Source: Paracoccaceae bacterium
GTDB lineage: Bacteria > Pseudomonadota > Alphaproteobacteria > Rhodobacterales > Rhodobacteraceae
Assembly: GCA_022823605.1 (NCBI GenBank)
Contig: JAJEHS010000004.1
Coordinates: forward strand, 270,014-334,013
Reading direction: 5' to 3'
DNA: 64,000 nt
Below are positions 1 through 9,385 of this stretch, piece after piece. The notes under the pieces are model-generated. The model had not been told where the DNA came from and ran no database searches. It saw only the letters and a program-made list of their open reading frames with translations. Position 1 is the stretch's first letter, and each line of letters opens with the position of its first letter. The translations under genes and the position numbers were made by a program.

Positions 1-2
1 GC

Positions 3-1586
3 ATTTCCGTTGTAAATGCCCTTTCCGAATATATGGAAGTGGAAGTAGCCCGTAATCAGGAATTGTACACCCAGAGTTTTTCCAGAGGCATACCCACAAA
101 TGAACTAGCCCATGCCGGCAAGATTTACAATCGGCGGGGAACTTCCGTGAGGTTTTTGCCGGACAAGGAAATCTTTGGTAACAAGATCAAATTGAAACCA
201 GGCATCATATTCAAGTTGGTACGGGCCAAGGCATTCCTTTTTTCCGGGGTCAAAATCACCTGGGTTTGCAATTATGAAACACCGGAGATTCCACCTAAGG
301 CAGTTTTTCACTTTCCCGGAGGACTTTCCGACTTTTTATCGGAAACAACAAATGATTCGGAAATGCTCGCGGAAAACCATTTTGTCGGCAAGGTTGATTT
401 TTCAGAAAAGTTTGGCAAAAAATCCGTAGGTTCCGTTGAATGGGCCCTCAACTGGGGGCCCTATTTGGATGGTTATAGCCATTCCTTTTGCAATACCATA
501 CCGACATCATTGGGTGGAACTCATGAATCGGGCTTCTGGGCAGCCATTCTCAAGGGGTTGAAAACCTACGGTGGGATAATCGGGAACAAACAGATCGAGC
601 AAATTATCAGGGAGGACATACAATCCAATGGATGTGCCCTATTGTCCTGCTTTATCCAAGATCCAAGATTCTCGGGACAAACCAAGGAACGACTGGTAAC
701 CTCTGGTGCCCAACGGCTGGTTGAAAATTCCGTCAGGGATCATTTCGAAAACTGGCTGGTCGGAAATCCCAAGGTCTCCAACCAGTTGATTGATTTGGTT
801 ACCCTGAGGGCTGATGAAAGAATACGAAGGAAAAAGGCTAAGATCGCAAGTCGCAAGACTGCGATCAATAAATTGAGACTGCCTGGCAAACTGGTCGATT
901 GTTCGTGTACGGATCCAGAAAATTCGGAAATTTTTCTGGTGGAAGGTGATTCGGCTGGTGGCTCAGCCAAAATGGCCAGAGACAGAAATACCCAAGCCTT
1001 GCTTCCCTTGCGAGGTAAGATTTTGAATGTCCTTGGTGCTGCCTCCTCCAAGATCACGACCAATAATGAAATAAAGGATATTTGTCAGGCACTCGGCGTT
1101 GAAATGGGCAGTGGCTTCAGGTTGGAAGATTTGCGTTATGAGAAGATCATCATCATGACCGATGCTGATGTCGATGGTGCTCATATTGCTTCCCTTTTGA
1201 TGACCTTTTTCTATTCCCAAATGAAACCAATCGTCGAGAATGGACATCTGTATCTCGCCTGCCCTCCCCTGTACCGTCTTTCCCAAGGGCCGATAAAGGT
1301 TTATGCTCTCGATGATAGTACCAAGGAAGAGCTTATGGAAAAGGGGTTGGGAGGTCGTGGTCCTGTCAGGGTTTCCAGATTCAAGGGTCTGGGTGAAATG
1401 GATGCCAAGGATTTGAAAAATACCACCATGAACCCTGATTCCCGCACGCTTCTCAAAGTTTCTGTCGCTCCTGAAGAGGATGATGATACAGACGATCTAA
1501 TTTCACGGCTGATGGGTAGAAAGGCCGAGGAAAGGTTCATGTTCATCCAGGAAAAGGCTTCTTTTGCCGAGAATCTGGATATTTGA
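3..1586 (+). CDS. parE: DNA topoisomerase IV subunit B (5'-partial)
   Basis: ATPase subunit of the type II topoisomerase that separates daughter chromosomes. The reading frame is open to the left edge (codons from position 3 read ISVVNALSEY just before the first ATG at 33), so the N-terminal ATP-binding part lies outside the window. Visible are the transducer domain and the Toprim domain, with EGDSAGGSA about residue 302 and the metal-binding DADVDGAH about residue 377 counted from position 33. The C-terminus ends in ENLDI right after an RFMFIQE-like motif, and there is no GyrB-type insertion, which favours ParE over GyrB. It converges on uup with only 3 bp between stop codons and no terminator hairpin between them. 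Confidence 0.93.
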   Translation: MSVVNALSEYMEVEVARNQELYTQSFSRGIPTNELAHAGKIYNRRGTSVRFLPDKEIFGNKIKLKPGIIFKLVRAKAFLFSGVKITWVCNYETPEIPPKAVFHFPGGLSDFLSETTNDSEMLAENHFVGKVDFSEKFGKKSVGSVEWALNWGPYLDGYSHSFCNTIPTSLGGTHESGFWAAILKGLKTYGGIIGNKQIEQIIREDIQSNGCALLSCFIQDPRFSGQTKERLVTSGAQRLVENSVRDHFENWLVGNPKVSNQLIDLVTLRADERIRRKKAKIASRKTAINKLRLPGKLVDCSCTDPENSEIFLVEGDSAGGSAKMARDRNTQALLPLRGKILNVLGAASSKITTNNEIKDICQALGVEMGSGFRLEDLRYEKIIIMTDADVDGAHIASLLMTFFYSQMKPIVENGHLYLACPPLYRLSQGPIKVYALDDSTKEELMEKGLGGRGPVRVSRFKGLGEMDAKDLKNTTMNPDSRTLLKVSVAPEEDDDTDDLISRLMGRKAEERFMFIQEKASFAENLDI

Positions 1587-1589
1587 TCC

Positions 1590-3407
1590 TTATTCTTCCT
1601 GCTTACTTGCAAGTTGATACCATTCCTCTTCCAGGGAAATCAATTTGGCCTGCTCAGCTACCAAATCGTTGGTTAACGCTTCAAACAAACTGGAATTATT
1701 TGAATAAAGGTTTGGATCTTCCAGTTTGACCGTCAATTCGGATATCCTTGCTTCCTTGTTTTCTATAAGATCAGGCAGGATTTCCAAGCGATGCCTTTCA
1801 GTAAAGGAAAGCAAATTCCCATTGATTGATTTGGGTGTCGGTTTTTCTTTTTTCTTTTGGATTTTGGCTGTTGGTAAATAGGTATTTCCAGTACCGACAG
1901 GATTCTTTTTCTGCTTCAGGTAATCAGACCAGCCTCCACTGTAGGCCTGCCATTTGCCATTACCTTCATAAGCAATGGTGATGTTGGCCACATTATCGAT
2001 AAAATCTCGGTCGTGGGATACGAATGCCACTGTACCCCTGTAGTTGGCCAGAATTTCCTTCAACATATCCAGGGTTTCAACATCCAAATCATTTGTTGGT
2101 TCATCAAGTGCCAGAAAATTGCTTTCCCGCAAGAATATCTTGGCCAGCAACATTCTACCCAATTCACCACCTGACAGGGACTTCAACGGAGATTTTGCTT
2201 TCCAATATTCGAATTGGAACTTCTTGATATAGGAAATTATGTGGAGGCCCCTTCCCTGAAAAATCACCTGGTCAGGCTGATCCCTTGTATTTGCTCCCTT
2301 ACCGACCAAGAATTCCTGGACACTGATGTTCAAATTTTCCAGAGTCCTGTCCTGCCACATTGCTGCCAGATCAAAATTGTATCCCAACCTGACTTTCCCC
2401 CGGTCAACTCCGATTTCCTTTGTCAGTGATTTTAACAAAGTCGATTTGCCGGCCCCATTAGGGCCAACGATGGCAATTCTGTCACCTTTCAGAATCCGCA
2501 ATGAAAAATCCCTGATGATCTCCCTATCACCGAGAGTCTTATCGATATTGAACGCTTCCAATACCATTTGGGTGTCACTTTTCGGCTGGTTGATATTTAC
2601 AGAAAAGGTAGTTTCCCGCTGGGCAAACTCAGCTCTTTTCTCCCTCAGTTTTTCCAAGGCCTTCAATCTGCCTTGATTTCTTTTTCGTCGCGCACTAATC
2701 CCTTCCCTCGACCAAAGGGTTTCCGTTCTTATCCGTCGGTCCAACTTGGTTCGATGGGTATTTTCCAGATCAAGGATTTCCTCCTGCCACTCCTCAAACC
2801 TGCCGTATCCATAGGGGCAAATACGCAATTTTCCACGATCCAGCCAAAAGGTTCTACCTCCCATGTTTGACAAAAGCTTCCTGTCGTGACTTATCACGAC
2901 AAAGGTTTTGGCAGAGGTCTTGATTGTTTCCTCCAACCAGAGAATGGCATTGATATCCAAATGGTTTGTTGGTTCATCCAGCAGATACAGGTCCCGTTCC
3001 TTGGCAAAAACCCTGGCTAGTGCTGCCTTTCGCTTCTCTCCACCTGAGGATTCATCAACAAGGGCATCAGGATTAAATCCCAATACCTGTGCTGTAACAT
3101 CAACCAGATATTTTTCACTATCAGCAAGTCCTCTGGAGGTAAAATCACCCAAGGTACGGCAGTTGTCAAAATTTTCCTTTTGACCCAGATAGGCAACCCT
3201 TAGGCCTTTGCTATTGTCTATTTCACCATGATCAGGTTCGATATCTCCAGAGATTACCTTGAACAAGGTGGATTTGCCACAACCATTGCGCCCCACCAGA
3301 GATACCTTATCCCCCTCATGAAGGTTAAAGGAAATGCTTGAGAACAACGGATCACTACCAAAGTTCACTTCCACTTCCTGAACACGTGTCTGGAGATTTA
3401 ACTGCAT
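1590..3407 (-). CDS. uup: ABC-F family ATPase Uup
   Basis: Soluble ABC-F ATPase with two nucleotide-binding domains and no membrane segment; the family acts on ribosomes or, for Uup, on branched DNA intermediates and translation. N-terminal domain: Walker A GRNGCGKST near residue 40 and signature SSGGEK. Second domain: GPNGAGKST near residue 316, signature LSGGELGR and Walker B LALDEPTNDLD. The last ~70 residues form a charged coiled coil (after LLSFTERHRLE), the hallmark of Uup among ABC-F proteins. The ATG at 3405-3407 is preferred to an adjacent in-frame TTG at 3408-3410. About 605 aa, normal for the family. Confidence 0.92.
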   Translation of the reverse strand: MQLNLQTRVQEVEVNFGSDPLFSSISFNLHEGDKVSLVGRNGCGKSTLFKVISGDIEPDHGEIDNSKGLRVAYLGQKENFDNCRTLGDFTSRGLADSEKYLVDVTAQVLGFNPDALVDESSGGEKRKAALARVFAKERDLYLLDEPTNHLDINAILWLEETIKTSAKTFVVISHDRKLLSNMGGRTFWLDRGKLRICPYGYGRFEEWQEEILDLENTHRTKLDRRIRTETLWSREGISARRKRNQGRLKALEKLREKRAEFAQRETTFSVNINQPKSDTQMVLEAFNIDKTLGDREIIRDFSLRILKGDRIAIVGPNGAGKSTLLKSLTKEIGVDRGKVRLGYNFDLAAMWQDRTLENLNISVQEFLVGKGANTRDQPDQVIFQGRGLHIISYIKKFQFEYWKAKSPLKSLSGGELGRMLLAKIFLRESNFLALDEPTNDLDVETLDMLKEILANYRGTVAFVSHDRDFIDNVANITIAYEGNGKWQAYSGGWSDYLKQKKNPVGTGNTYLPTAKIQKKKEKPTPKSINGNLLSFTERHRLEILPDLIENKEARISELTVKLEDPNLYSNNSSLFEALTNDLVAEQAKLISLEEEWYQLASKQEE

Positions 3408-3799
3408 CAATTACTTCGAGAATTCATTTTACCATTTTAGCCAATGTAATAATCTATATTTGATTAGTATTTAAGTGGTTAGGCCATGACATAAAAAATA
3501 TGGGATTCTTATGGGCCTAATTGCAACGGGTTTTTCATTTTACCTGATTTTTTCTCAATTCATAAATAACTTCCCATTCAATCAGTTGCAAAAAGATGCC
3601 GGGCGAGTACCCAATGCTGCATGACTCCATAATGCATGAACACCATTCAACCATGGTGCCAAACTCTTATCCGGTTCGGTGGATGGCCCTCCGGCCAGCT
3701 CCGGGACCCAAACCCATCCCCAAAGCGGTTGGCACGATTTGGCTCGATGAACATGTACGCGATCATGATGATAATCCGCAAGCGCAATGTTTTGGCAGC

Positions 3800-4087
3800 A
3801 GGGTTGTACAGGCGCGTATCTCGCGGTAGGCATTTCTCCGCCGCGATGGCATTCTCAAGGACATAGGCGAAAAGGTTGATGTTTAGGTTCTTGCGACGCT
3901 TGAACGGCGTGATTTGGAAACCGCTTCCAAAACCATTGCTCGCAAACTAGGAAAAGAGTTCACAGATGCGCCTTGATCAGGACTGATCAACAGCAATTAT
4001 ATGGGGCGTTTTGATCGGTCAAGCGGACGCTATGCAGTTGTCGAACGAAGCAAAGACTTTTCCCTCTTACCATGGCACAAAGAGTGA
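3800..4087 (+). pseudogene. Decayed relaxase (DUF3363 / VirD2-like) C-terminal remnant
   Basis: One continuous frame, broken by in-frame stops (TAG at 3827, TAG near 3884, TGA at 3974), reads as the C-terminal DUF3363 region of mobilization relaxases. Recognisable pieces are LERRDLETASKTIARKLGK, then GRFDRSSGRYAVVERSKDF followed by SLLPWHKE and a stop at 4085-4087. The family pattern there is xRxDxxSGRxAxIExSxxFxLVPW. No start and no intact nuclease domain are visible, so this is debris of a mobilizable element. The 300-odd bases to its left (3411-3750) show nothing recognisable. Confidence 0.6.
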
Positions 4088-4286
4088 TGGACCACAATCT
4101 CGACAAATAGATCAGCGGTATCGTCCGTGGGCGTCAAATTTCTTGGAGGTTCACGAGAGACCGGAGATTGAATGATGAAGCTGTCAATCAGAGCGATGAT
4201 GGCTTGAAGGAAGTTTATGCCCCAACCACATAAACTTGTCAGAAGTCTGCCCAGCCTATTCGATAGCTTGTTTTTTATGGAATCTA

Positions 4287-5582
4287 TTACCAAGAAAGGC
4301 GGAGGGTGCACAATACATGGTCCTGTAATGCCTTTGGTATATCTAGCTCTATTGCTTTTTGGTGCCAAGTCGAGAACGCATCAACGGTTTGTTCAAGGAC
4401 AATTTTTTCGTGGTTGCGCGGTAGCCCTGCAAATTTTGCAAGACGCTTCAGGTCTTCTACGGTGAAATCGCTTGTTTTGTTGTTGATGCTCAACTGGTGG
4501 AATCTTGTGAAATCGCTACCTTCGGCATGACAAAGATCATAAGCGGGCGCAATGCCCCAATTGCCCTGACGATCCATCATGAACCCAAAGTTTTTCACAT
4601 GGTCATCCTGATTACACCCGACTACATTAAAGACGATACGACGAAACTGCTCTTCAATCGCACTTTGCGACATGTCCAATTGTCGCATTGTCGTTAAGAG
4701 CTGCTCATAAGAATGAACACCACTTTCATAATAATCAAAATGACCTATGGCTGCGAAAGTTTGTACAAATTTCTTGCCACCTTTCTCATCACGGTCAAAA
4801 CGTCTCGTCATGAAATGATTGCGCCCATTCTCACTGAAGATACGACTTTCCATCATGTCGATACCGCAGGCTTTTGCCATAAGGTGATAGCTGTATTCCA
4901 AAAGGCCGTAACCAGATGGGTCAGCCACCCCCCAGTCTCCACTGAAAGCAACACCGTCAAATTTAATCAGCCAATGTTCAAAGTTGGGTGGAAGGTCTAG
5001 CTGCCCTGAACGAACTTCGGTTGTCTCCGGGTTATAGGCAATAACAGCCTTGGCCCGAGCGCCGCCTGCGGATGTTCCAACACTGAGAATATCCAGTAAG
5101 GTGTTTTCTTCCTTACCGGGTGGTAGCTTGGTGTTGAGTGTTTTTTTATCTGCAAATGCCATTGACGCAAGATCAATAAGGTCACGAATTTCAAGGCTCC
5201 TGTCTTTCGTTGTTTCAGTTTCGATGACAGGCTCAAATTCCAGCGCACCCATACCGCGTACACCGGTGTAACAAAGGCGATCAACAGCGTTGAACTCTGT
5301 TTGCTTCCGTCCGGTCTGATTGAGCCAGACATCAATAAGTTTGTTGCCGTATTTGTCGGGCAGACTGTCGGCAATCATGCCAGGCAGTCCGTGAAATGAT
5401 CTGGGGTGTAAATCTGTAAACTGGTAAATGTAACCCTTCTCGAGTGGCATCTGTATCGGTGCAGGTTCTATCCTGAAGTCGACAAATGCAGGATCATATT
5501 CAAATCGCGCATATCGTTCGCCATGATTCATTGAGATGTATCCGATTACGGTGCCCCATAGTTTGACTGTCGCTGTACTCAT
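4287..5582 (-). CDS. hipA: HipA-type serine/threonine kinase toxin
   Basis: Toxin kinase of a hipBA type II toxin-antitoxin module; the family phosphorylates aminoacyl-tRNA synthetases such as GltX and induces dormancy. The 431-aa protein has the N-subdomain (couple_hipA), a P-loop-like SAGGARAKA at 171-179 containing the usual autophosphorylation serine position, IKFD at 206-209, the catalytic QDDHVKN at 325-331 and the metal-binding YDL at 348-350. The kinase therefore looks intact. Its ATG overlaps the hipB stop by 4 bp (ATGA), so the two are translationally coupled. It lies between two decayed mobile-element genes, which suggests arrival with an island. Confidence 0.92.
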   Translation of the reverse strand: MSTATVKLWGTVIGYISMNHGERYARFEYDPAFVDFRIEPAPIQMPLEKGYIYQFTDLHPRSFHGLPGMIADSLPDKYGNKLIDVWLNQTGRKQTEFNAVDRLCYTGVRGMGALEFEPVIETETTKDRSLEIRDLIDLASMAFADKKTLNTKLPPGKEENTLLDILSVGTSAGGARAKAVIAYNPETTEVRSGQLDLPPNFEHWLIKFDGVAFSGDWGVADPSGYGLLEYSYHLMAKACGIDMMESRIFSENGRNHFMTRRFDRDEKGGKKFVQTFAAIGHFDYYESGVHSYEQLLTTMRQLDMSQSAIEEQFRRIVFNVVGCNQDDHVKNFGFMMDRQGNWGIAPAYDLCHAEGSDFTRFHQLSINNKTSDFTVEDLKRLAKFAGLPRNHEKIVLEQTVDAFSTWHQKAIELDIPKALQDHVLCTLRLSW

Positions 5583-5926
5583 TGGGCTTCATCTCCCCAT
5601 ACGATACCGGATGTGGGGGAAAGCTTTTTGCGTTTCCGGGATTTTCCAGCAAGGGCTTCCGCCATTGGAGAATTGAATGTTTCCGGTAGGAGCGTATCAA
5701 TGGCAGCCACCCGATTCAAGGCTTTCAGAATTTTTAACCATGTCTCAAATTGGCTATCCTGTCCGCCTTCAATCCGGCGGAGTGTGGCGACGCCGATGCC
5801 AGTTTCCTTTGCAAGTTCGGTTTGAGTGTAACCTTGCGCCTTACGCATCCTTGCAAGACGTTTAGCAAACTCCTTCAGAATTTCATCTTCTGGCATAAAT
5901 TTGGTAATCTTCATCATATCACTCAT
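5579..5926 (-). CDS. hipB: HipB-type antitoxin / repressor
   Basis: XRE-family helix-turn-helix antitoxin that neutralises HipA and autorepresses the operon. The HTH spans about residues 27-55 (RKAQGYTQTELAKETGIGVA core). N- and C-terminal extensions are longer than in E. coli HipB (115 aa here), and the tail after residue 85 is basic and probably contacts DNA or HipA. It is upstream of hipA with a 4-bp overlap. One of four TATCA-N4-TGATA palindromes covers its own start codon, and another overlaps the predicted -10 box. Confidence 0.9.
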   Translation of the reverse strand: MSDMMKITKFMPEDEILKEFAKRLARMRKAQGYTQTELAKETGIGVATLRRIEGGQDSQFETWLKILKALNRVAAIDTLLPETFNSPMAEALAGKSRKRKKLSPTSGIVWGDEAQ

Positions 5927-6066
5927 GATAGGTTTTGTAGATTTTTAAACAGTTACATATCATAAATGATATAATTTTGTGTTAAAATTTCAAGTATTTT
6001 TCATGAAAAAAAATCACAAGTGATATTTTTATGGATTTATATAGCTATTTTATATCACTTATGATA
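5917..6066. promoter_or_regulatory. Four-copy HipB operator array
   Basis: Four palindromes of the form TATCA-N4-TGATA lie at 5917-5930, 5958-5971, 6012-6025 (first base A instead of T) and 6053-6066. Their centres are 41, 54 and 41 bp apart, close to whole helical turns, so all would face the same side of the DNA. The first copy contains the hipB start codon. HipB of E. coli binds a similar but GC-capped palindrome (TATCC-N8-GGATA); matching these sites to this HipB is inference from position and symmetry. Confidence 0.75.
5966..5993 (-). promoter_or_regulatory. Predicted hipBA promoter
   Basis: On the minus strand a -35-like TTGAAA (5993-5988) is followed after 16 bp by a -10-like TATCAT (5971-5966). 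The -10 box lies inside the second operator palindrome, which would let HipB block RNA polymerase directly. It implies a leader of roughly 30 nt before the hipB ATG. Confidence 0.45.
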
Positions 6067-6339
6067 TTTTTTACTTTATATATCTTTTCAATTATCCCCC
6101 AAGGCGAGGAATGCGTGCGTCATTCGACACAATAAAGCTAATTTTTGAACGGCAAGGTTAATCGAGCTGAATGGATGAATATTATCAGCTTCGCAGAATG
6201 CTCTTAAACAGATGTACACCGTCAACATTTAATGATTTACATGACCTGCTTCATTGTCATGAACATGCGCGCCTCTTACTGGCAAAGCGCTGAAAATCAA
6301 ACGCCTCATATCAGACCTTAAGCTGTGCAAAGGCGTCGT

Positions 6340-6560
6340 TCCAGCCGTCTGACATCACGTTGAGCAAGACAGCATGGCAAGCGAATTTCATCAGTTGCGC
6401 GGCCGGACATGAATGTCTTTGACAGGCTTGATCCTTCTGCACGATTTTTCCTCGCAGCCATGCCAATCCTTGCCTAGTTGGATGCCTTGTAGGAAGCGCC
6501 GTTGAAACAGGTGGGATCCACAAAGGTTTCCATCAGCACCGGCCGGTATTGGAGTCTGTA
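6340..6560 (-). pseudogene. Decayed DUF4338 (DruA/transposase-associated) fragment
   Basis: Reading down the minus strand from 6560, the frame gives YRPVLMETFVDP then FNGASYKASN and a stop, matching the DUF4338 pattern RPVLLETFVDPxxFxGTxYKAANW. Further pieces (PVKDIHVRP) appear in another frame, so the gene is frameshifted and truncated. DUF4338 proteins occur with insertion sequences and in the Druantia defence system. The rest of 6067-6727 holds nothing I recognise. Confidence 0.45.
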
Positions 6561-6727
6561 AAAAAATTGAGTAATCAGGAATTTTCTGGACGAGCCTAAT
6601 AGTTTCACAGTGTCCAGTTGAAGGAGTTAGCAGATATCATTACCCACCATCATGGATGGAGAACCAAATTTAGTTTAGGCCCAAAAGAATACCAAAAATT
6701 AAGCGGAGAAAGAGTACCAGAATTTTT

Positions 6728-6756
6728 TTAACTGCAAATAAAGAAAAATGTATAGT
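6728..6756 (+). promoter_or_regulatory. Predicted sigma70-type promoter of the BMP transporter operon
   Basis: TTAACT at 6728-6733 and TATAGT at 6751-6756 are separated by 17 bp, with a TG just upstream of the -10. The leader to the ATG at 6792 is about 29 nt and contains a strong Shine-Dalgarno, GGAGG. Confidence 0.5.
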
Positions 6757-6791
6757 ATACTCGGACATGAGCAATAGAATTTGGAGGAAAC

Positions 6792-7829
6792 ATGAAAAAT
6801 GAAACCATAAGGGAAAGAAGTCTACATCGTAGGTCGTTCTTGAAGACAATTGGAGCAAGTAGCACGGTACTCATGGCTCCAAACTTGATTAGGCCATTAA
6901 TGGCAATGGAAAAACTCAATGTTGCTGCAATCTATACCCTTCCTGTTGAACAGCAATGGATAAGCCGGATCCATAAAGCAGCTGTTTTCCTTCAGGATCA
7001 GGGAATGATCAACTATGATTTTTCAGAAAATATTTCGAACACTGATTACGAACGAGCTATGCGTGAGTTTTCAGAGGGCGATCATGATTTGATAGTAGGA
7101 GAAGTTTTTGGACTGGAACAGGCTTCAAGACAAGTTGCTTTAGATTATCCTGACAAGGCTTATTTAATGGGGTCCAGTTTCCTGCCAGATGATAATTCTC
7201 CACAAAATTTTGCTGTTTTTGACAATTACATTCAGGATGCCTCTTACTTGACAGGCATTATTGCCGGAGCTCTTACCAAGAGTAAAATCATAGGCATGGT
7301 AGGTGGTTACCCAATCCCGGAGGTTAACCGACTTATGAATGCTTTCAAGGCAGGTGCTCATGAAATGCAGCCCGACATAGAATTCAAGGTTGCTTTTATT
7401 GGGTCCTGGTACGATCCACCCAAGGCCAAAGAAACAGCTTTTGCTCAAATTGATGCTGGTGCTGATGTCATGTATGCAGAACGTTTCGGGGTTTCCGATG
7501 CAGCTCAGGAGCGGGGCATTCCTGCAATCGGAAACGTAATCGACACTCAATCCGATTACCCCGATACGGTCGTGGCTTCTGCCTTATGGCATTTTGAGCC
7601 TACTCTGACGGCGGCAGTTGAAGCAGTAAAAGCAGGTACCTTTATAGCAGATAACTACGGGGTTTATTCCTACATGAAGCATGGTGGTTGTTCACTTGCT
7701 CCTCTTGGAACCTGGGAAGGAAAAGTTCCTCAGGAAGCTTTGGATCTTGTTGCACAGCGTGAGAGCGAAATCAAAGCTGGAAGTTATACTGTAACAATTG
7801 ACGATAACGACCCGACCACAACAGGGTGA
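6792..7829 (+). CDS. BMP-family ABC transporter substrate-binding protein
   Basis: Periplasmic binding protein of the Med/BMP family (PF02608), which captures nucleosides or related purine/pyrimidine solutes. It has a twin-arginine signal (RRSFLK, arginines at 13-14) followed by a hydrophobic stretch, so export is probably by Tat. The mature part carries the family signatures DYPDKAY, ASYLTGIIAGALTKS and GADVMYAERFG. GGAGG sits a few bases before the ATG. Its TGA overlaps the GTG start of the ATPase gene by 4 bp, opening a four-gene operon. The decayed deaminase at the end of the operon supports a nucleobase or nucleoside ligand; that is inference. Confidence 0.88.
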   Translation: MKNETIRERSLHRRSFLKTIGASSTVLMAPNLIRPLMAMEKLNVAAIYTLPVEQQWISRIHKAAVFLQDQGMINYDFSENISNTDYERAMREFSEGDHDLIVGEVFGLEQASRQVALDYPDKAYLMGSSFLPDDNSPQNFAVFDNYIQDASYLTGIIAGALTKSKIIGMVGGYPIPEVNRLMNAFKAGAHEMQPDIEFKVAFIGSWYDPPKAKETAFAQIDAGADVMYAERFGVSDAAQERGIPAIGNVIDTQSDYPDTVVASALWHFEPTLTAAVEAVKAGTFIADNYGVYSYMKHGGCSLAPLGTWEGKVPQEALDLVAQRESEIKAGSYTVTIDDNDPTTTG

Positions 7830-9385
7830 TCAGTAATAAAATTGAAGAGCGAAGGGATTTAGCCCTTCGCCTTACTAGAATTACCAAGCGTTTTGGTACC
7901 CTTACAGCAAATGACAATGTAGACCTTTCTCTTCACGAAGGTGAGGTTGTGGCTTTGCTTGGCGAAAATGGAGCTGGTAAGACCACCTTGATGAACATTC
8001 TCTTTGGTCATTATCTTGCTGACCAGGGAGAGATAGAAGTGTTTGGAAAATCTATTCCAAAAGGTGATCCCAGGGCAGCTCTGGATTCAGGAATAGGTAT
8101 GGTTCACCAACATTTTGCCTTGGTTGAGGAGATGAATGTTCTGGAGAACATAGTCCTTGGAACTGAGAATCTATTGGCGATTAAATCCCAAAAGAATACT
8201 GCCAGGGAAAAAATCAGAGATCTTTCATCCTCCGTAGGTCTGGATGTAAATCCTGATGCGATTGTAGGAAGTCTATCGGTTGGTGAAAAGCAGAGGGTGG
8301 AAATACTTAAGGCACTGTACCGGGGAGCTCGAATCCTGATACTAGATGAACCTACGGCAGTGCTTACTCCCTTTGAAGCAGAGAAACTGTTTGCTACCTT
8401 AAAAGTATTGGTTTCTGATGGTCTATCCGCAATATTTATTTCCCATAAACTTAACGAGGCTATGGAAATAAGTGATCGGGTTGTGGTTCTACGCAAGGGT
8501 AGGGTTGTCGGAGAAAAGATAACGAGAGATTCCAATCCTGAAGAATTATCATCACTTATGGTTGGGGCTGAAATCGAAGCTCCCGATATTTCTGACCCTG
8601 TTCTGGGAGAAGTTGCACTAGAGTTAGAAAACATTTCAACTAGTATTCCTGAAATGCGGATCAACTTGCGGAAGGTTTCACTGAGACTGAATTGCGGCAA
8701 AATTACTGGCTTGGCAGGTGTATCCGGTAATGGGCAGGCCGCTTTGGCCTCTTTAATTTCAGGTACAACGCAGGTCAAGGAGGGAACAATGCGAATTTTT
8801 GGAGAAATTCCAGAGCGTTGGTCCCCTAAGGTGGCCATTTCCAAAAGTATAGCCAGAATCCCAGAAGATCGCCTCCATACCGGTATGATCGGAGACATGA
8901 GTGTCGTGGAAAATATTATATCTGAGAAATACTGGACTGACCGATTTAGCCGGTTCGGGTTTTTAACCCGCCAAGCAAGTGAAGATTTTTCCCGTGAAGT
9001 CATTAAGAATTACGATGTTAAATGCCCCTCCATTGAAACACCTGTCAGGCTGCTTTCAGGTGGGAATATCCAAAAACTTATCTTGGGGAGAGTATTGGAT
9101 GAATCACCTTTGATTATTCTTGCCAATCAGCCAACAAGAGGGCTGGATGTCGGTGCCGTTGCCTATGTACACAGTCAGTTGCTAAAGGCTAGAGACAGGG
9201 GAGCGGCAATTTTACTAATCTCTGATGATTTGGAAGAAATCCTTCAGTTATCCGATCGAATTTCTGTAATTTCAAACGGAAGATTATCAAAAATCACCAG
9301 AAGGGGAGAATTAGGTGTCAAGGAACTTGGAGCTTTGATGACAAGGCATGTACCAAGTAGCGAAAGGCTAAATGATGCGGCTTGA
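7826..9385 (+). CDS. BMP-type ABC transporter ATP-binding protein (duplicated domains)
   Basis: Cytoplasmic ATPase of the importer, with two fused nucleotide-binding domains as in NupO/RbsA-type proteins (519 aa). The first domain has Walker A GENGAGKTT near residue 46, signature SVGEKQR near 151 and Walker B LILDEPTAVLTP. The second has a degenerate Walker A (GVSGNGQAA) but a good signature LSGGNIQK, the usual asymmetry in this subfamily. GTG start overlaps the previous stop, and the 3' end overlaps the first permease gene by 14 bp. Confidence 0.92.
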   Translation: MISNKIEERRDLALRLTRITKRFGTLTANDNVDLSLHEGEVVALLGENGAGKTTLMNILFGHYLADQGEIEVFGKSIPKGDPRAALDSGIGMVHQHFALVEEMNVLENIVLGTENLLAIKSQKNTAREKIRDLSSSVGLDVNPDAIVGSLSVGEKQRVEILKALYRGARILILDEPTAVLTPFEAEKLFATLKVLVSDGLSAIFISHKLNEAMEISDRVVVLRKGRVVGEKITRDSNPEELSSLMVGAEIEAPDISDPVLGEVALELENISTSIPEMRINLRKVSLRLNCGKITGLAGVSGNGQAALASLISGTTQVKEGTMRIFGEIPERWSPKVAISKSIARIPEDRLHTGMIGDMSVVENIISEKYWTDRFSRFGFLTRQASEDFSREVIKNYDVKCPSIETPVRLLSGGNIQKLILGRVLDESPLIILANQPTRGLDVGAVAYVHSQLLKARDRGAAILLISDDLEEILQLSDRISVISNGRLSKITRRGELGVKELGALMTRHVPSSERLNDAA

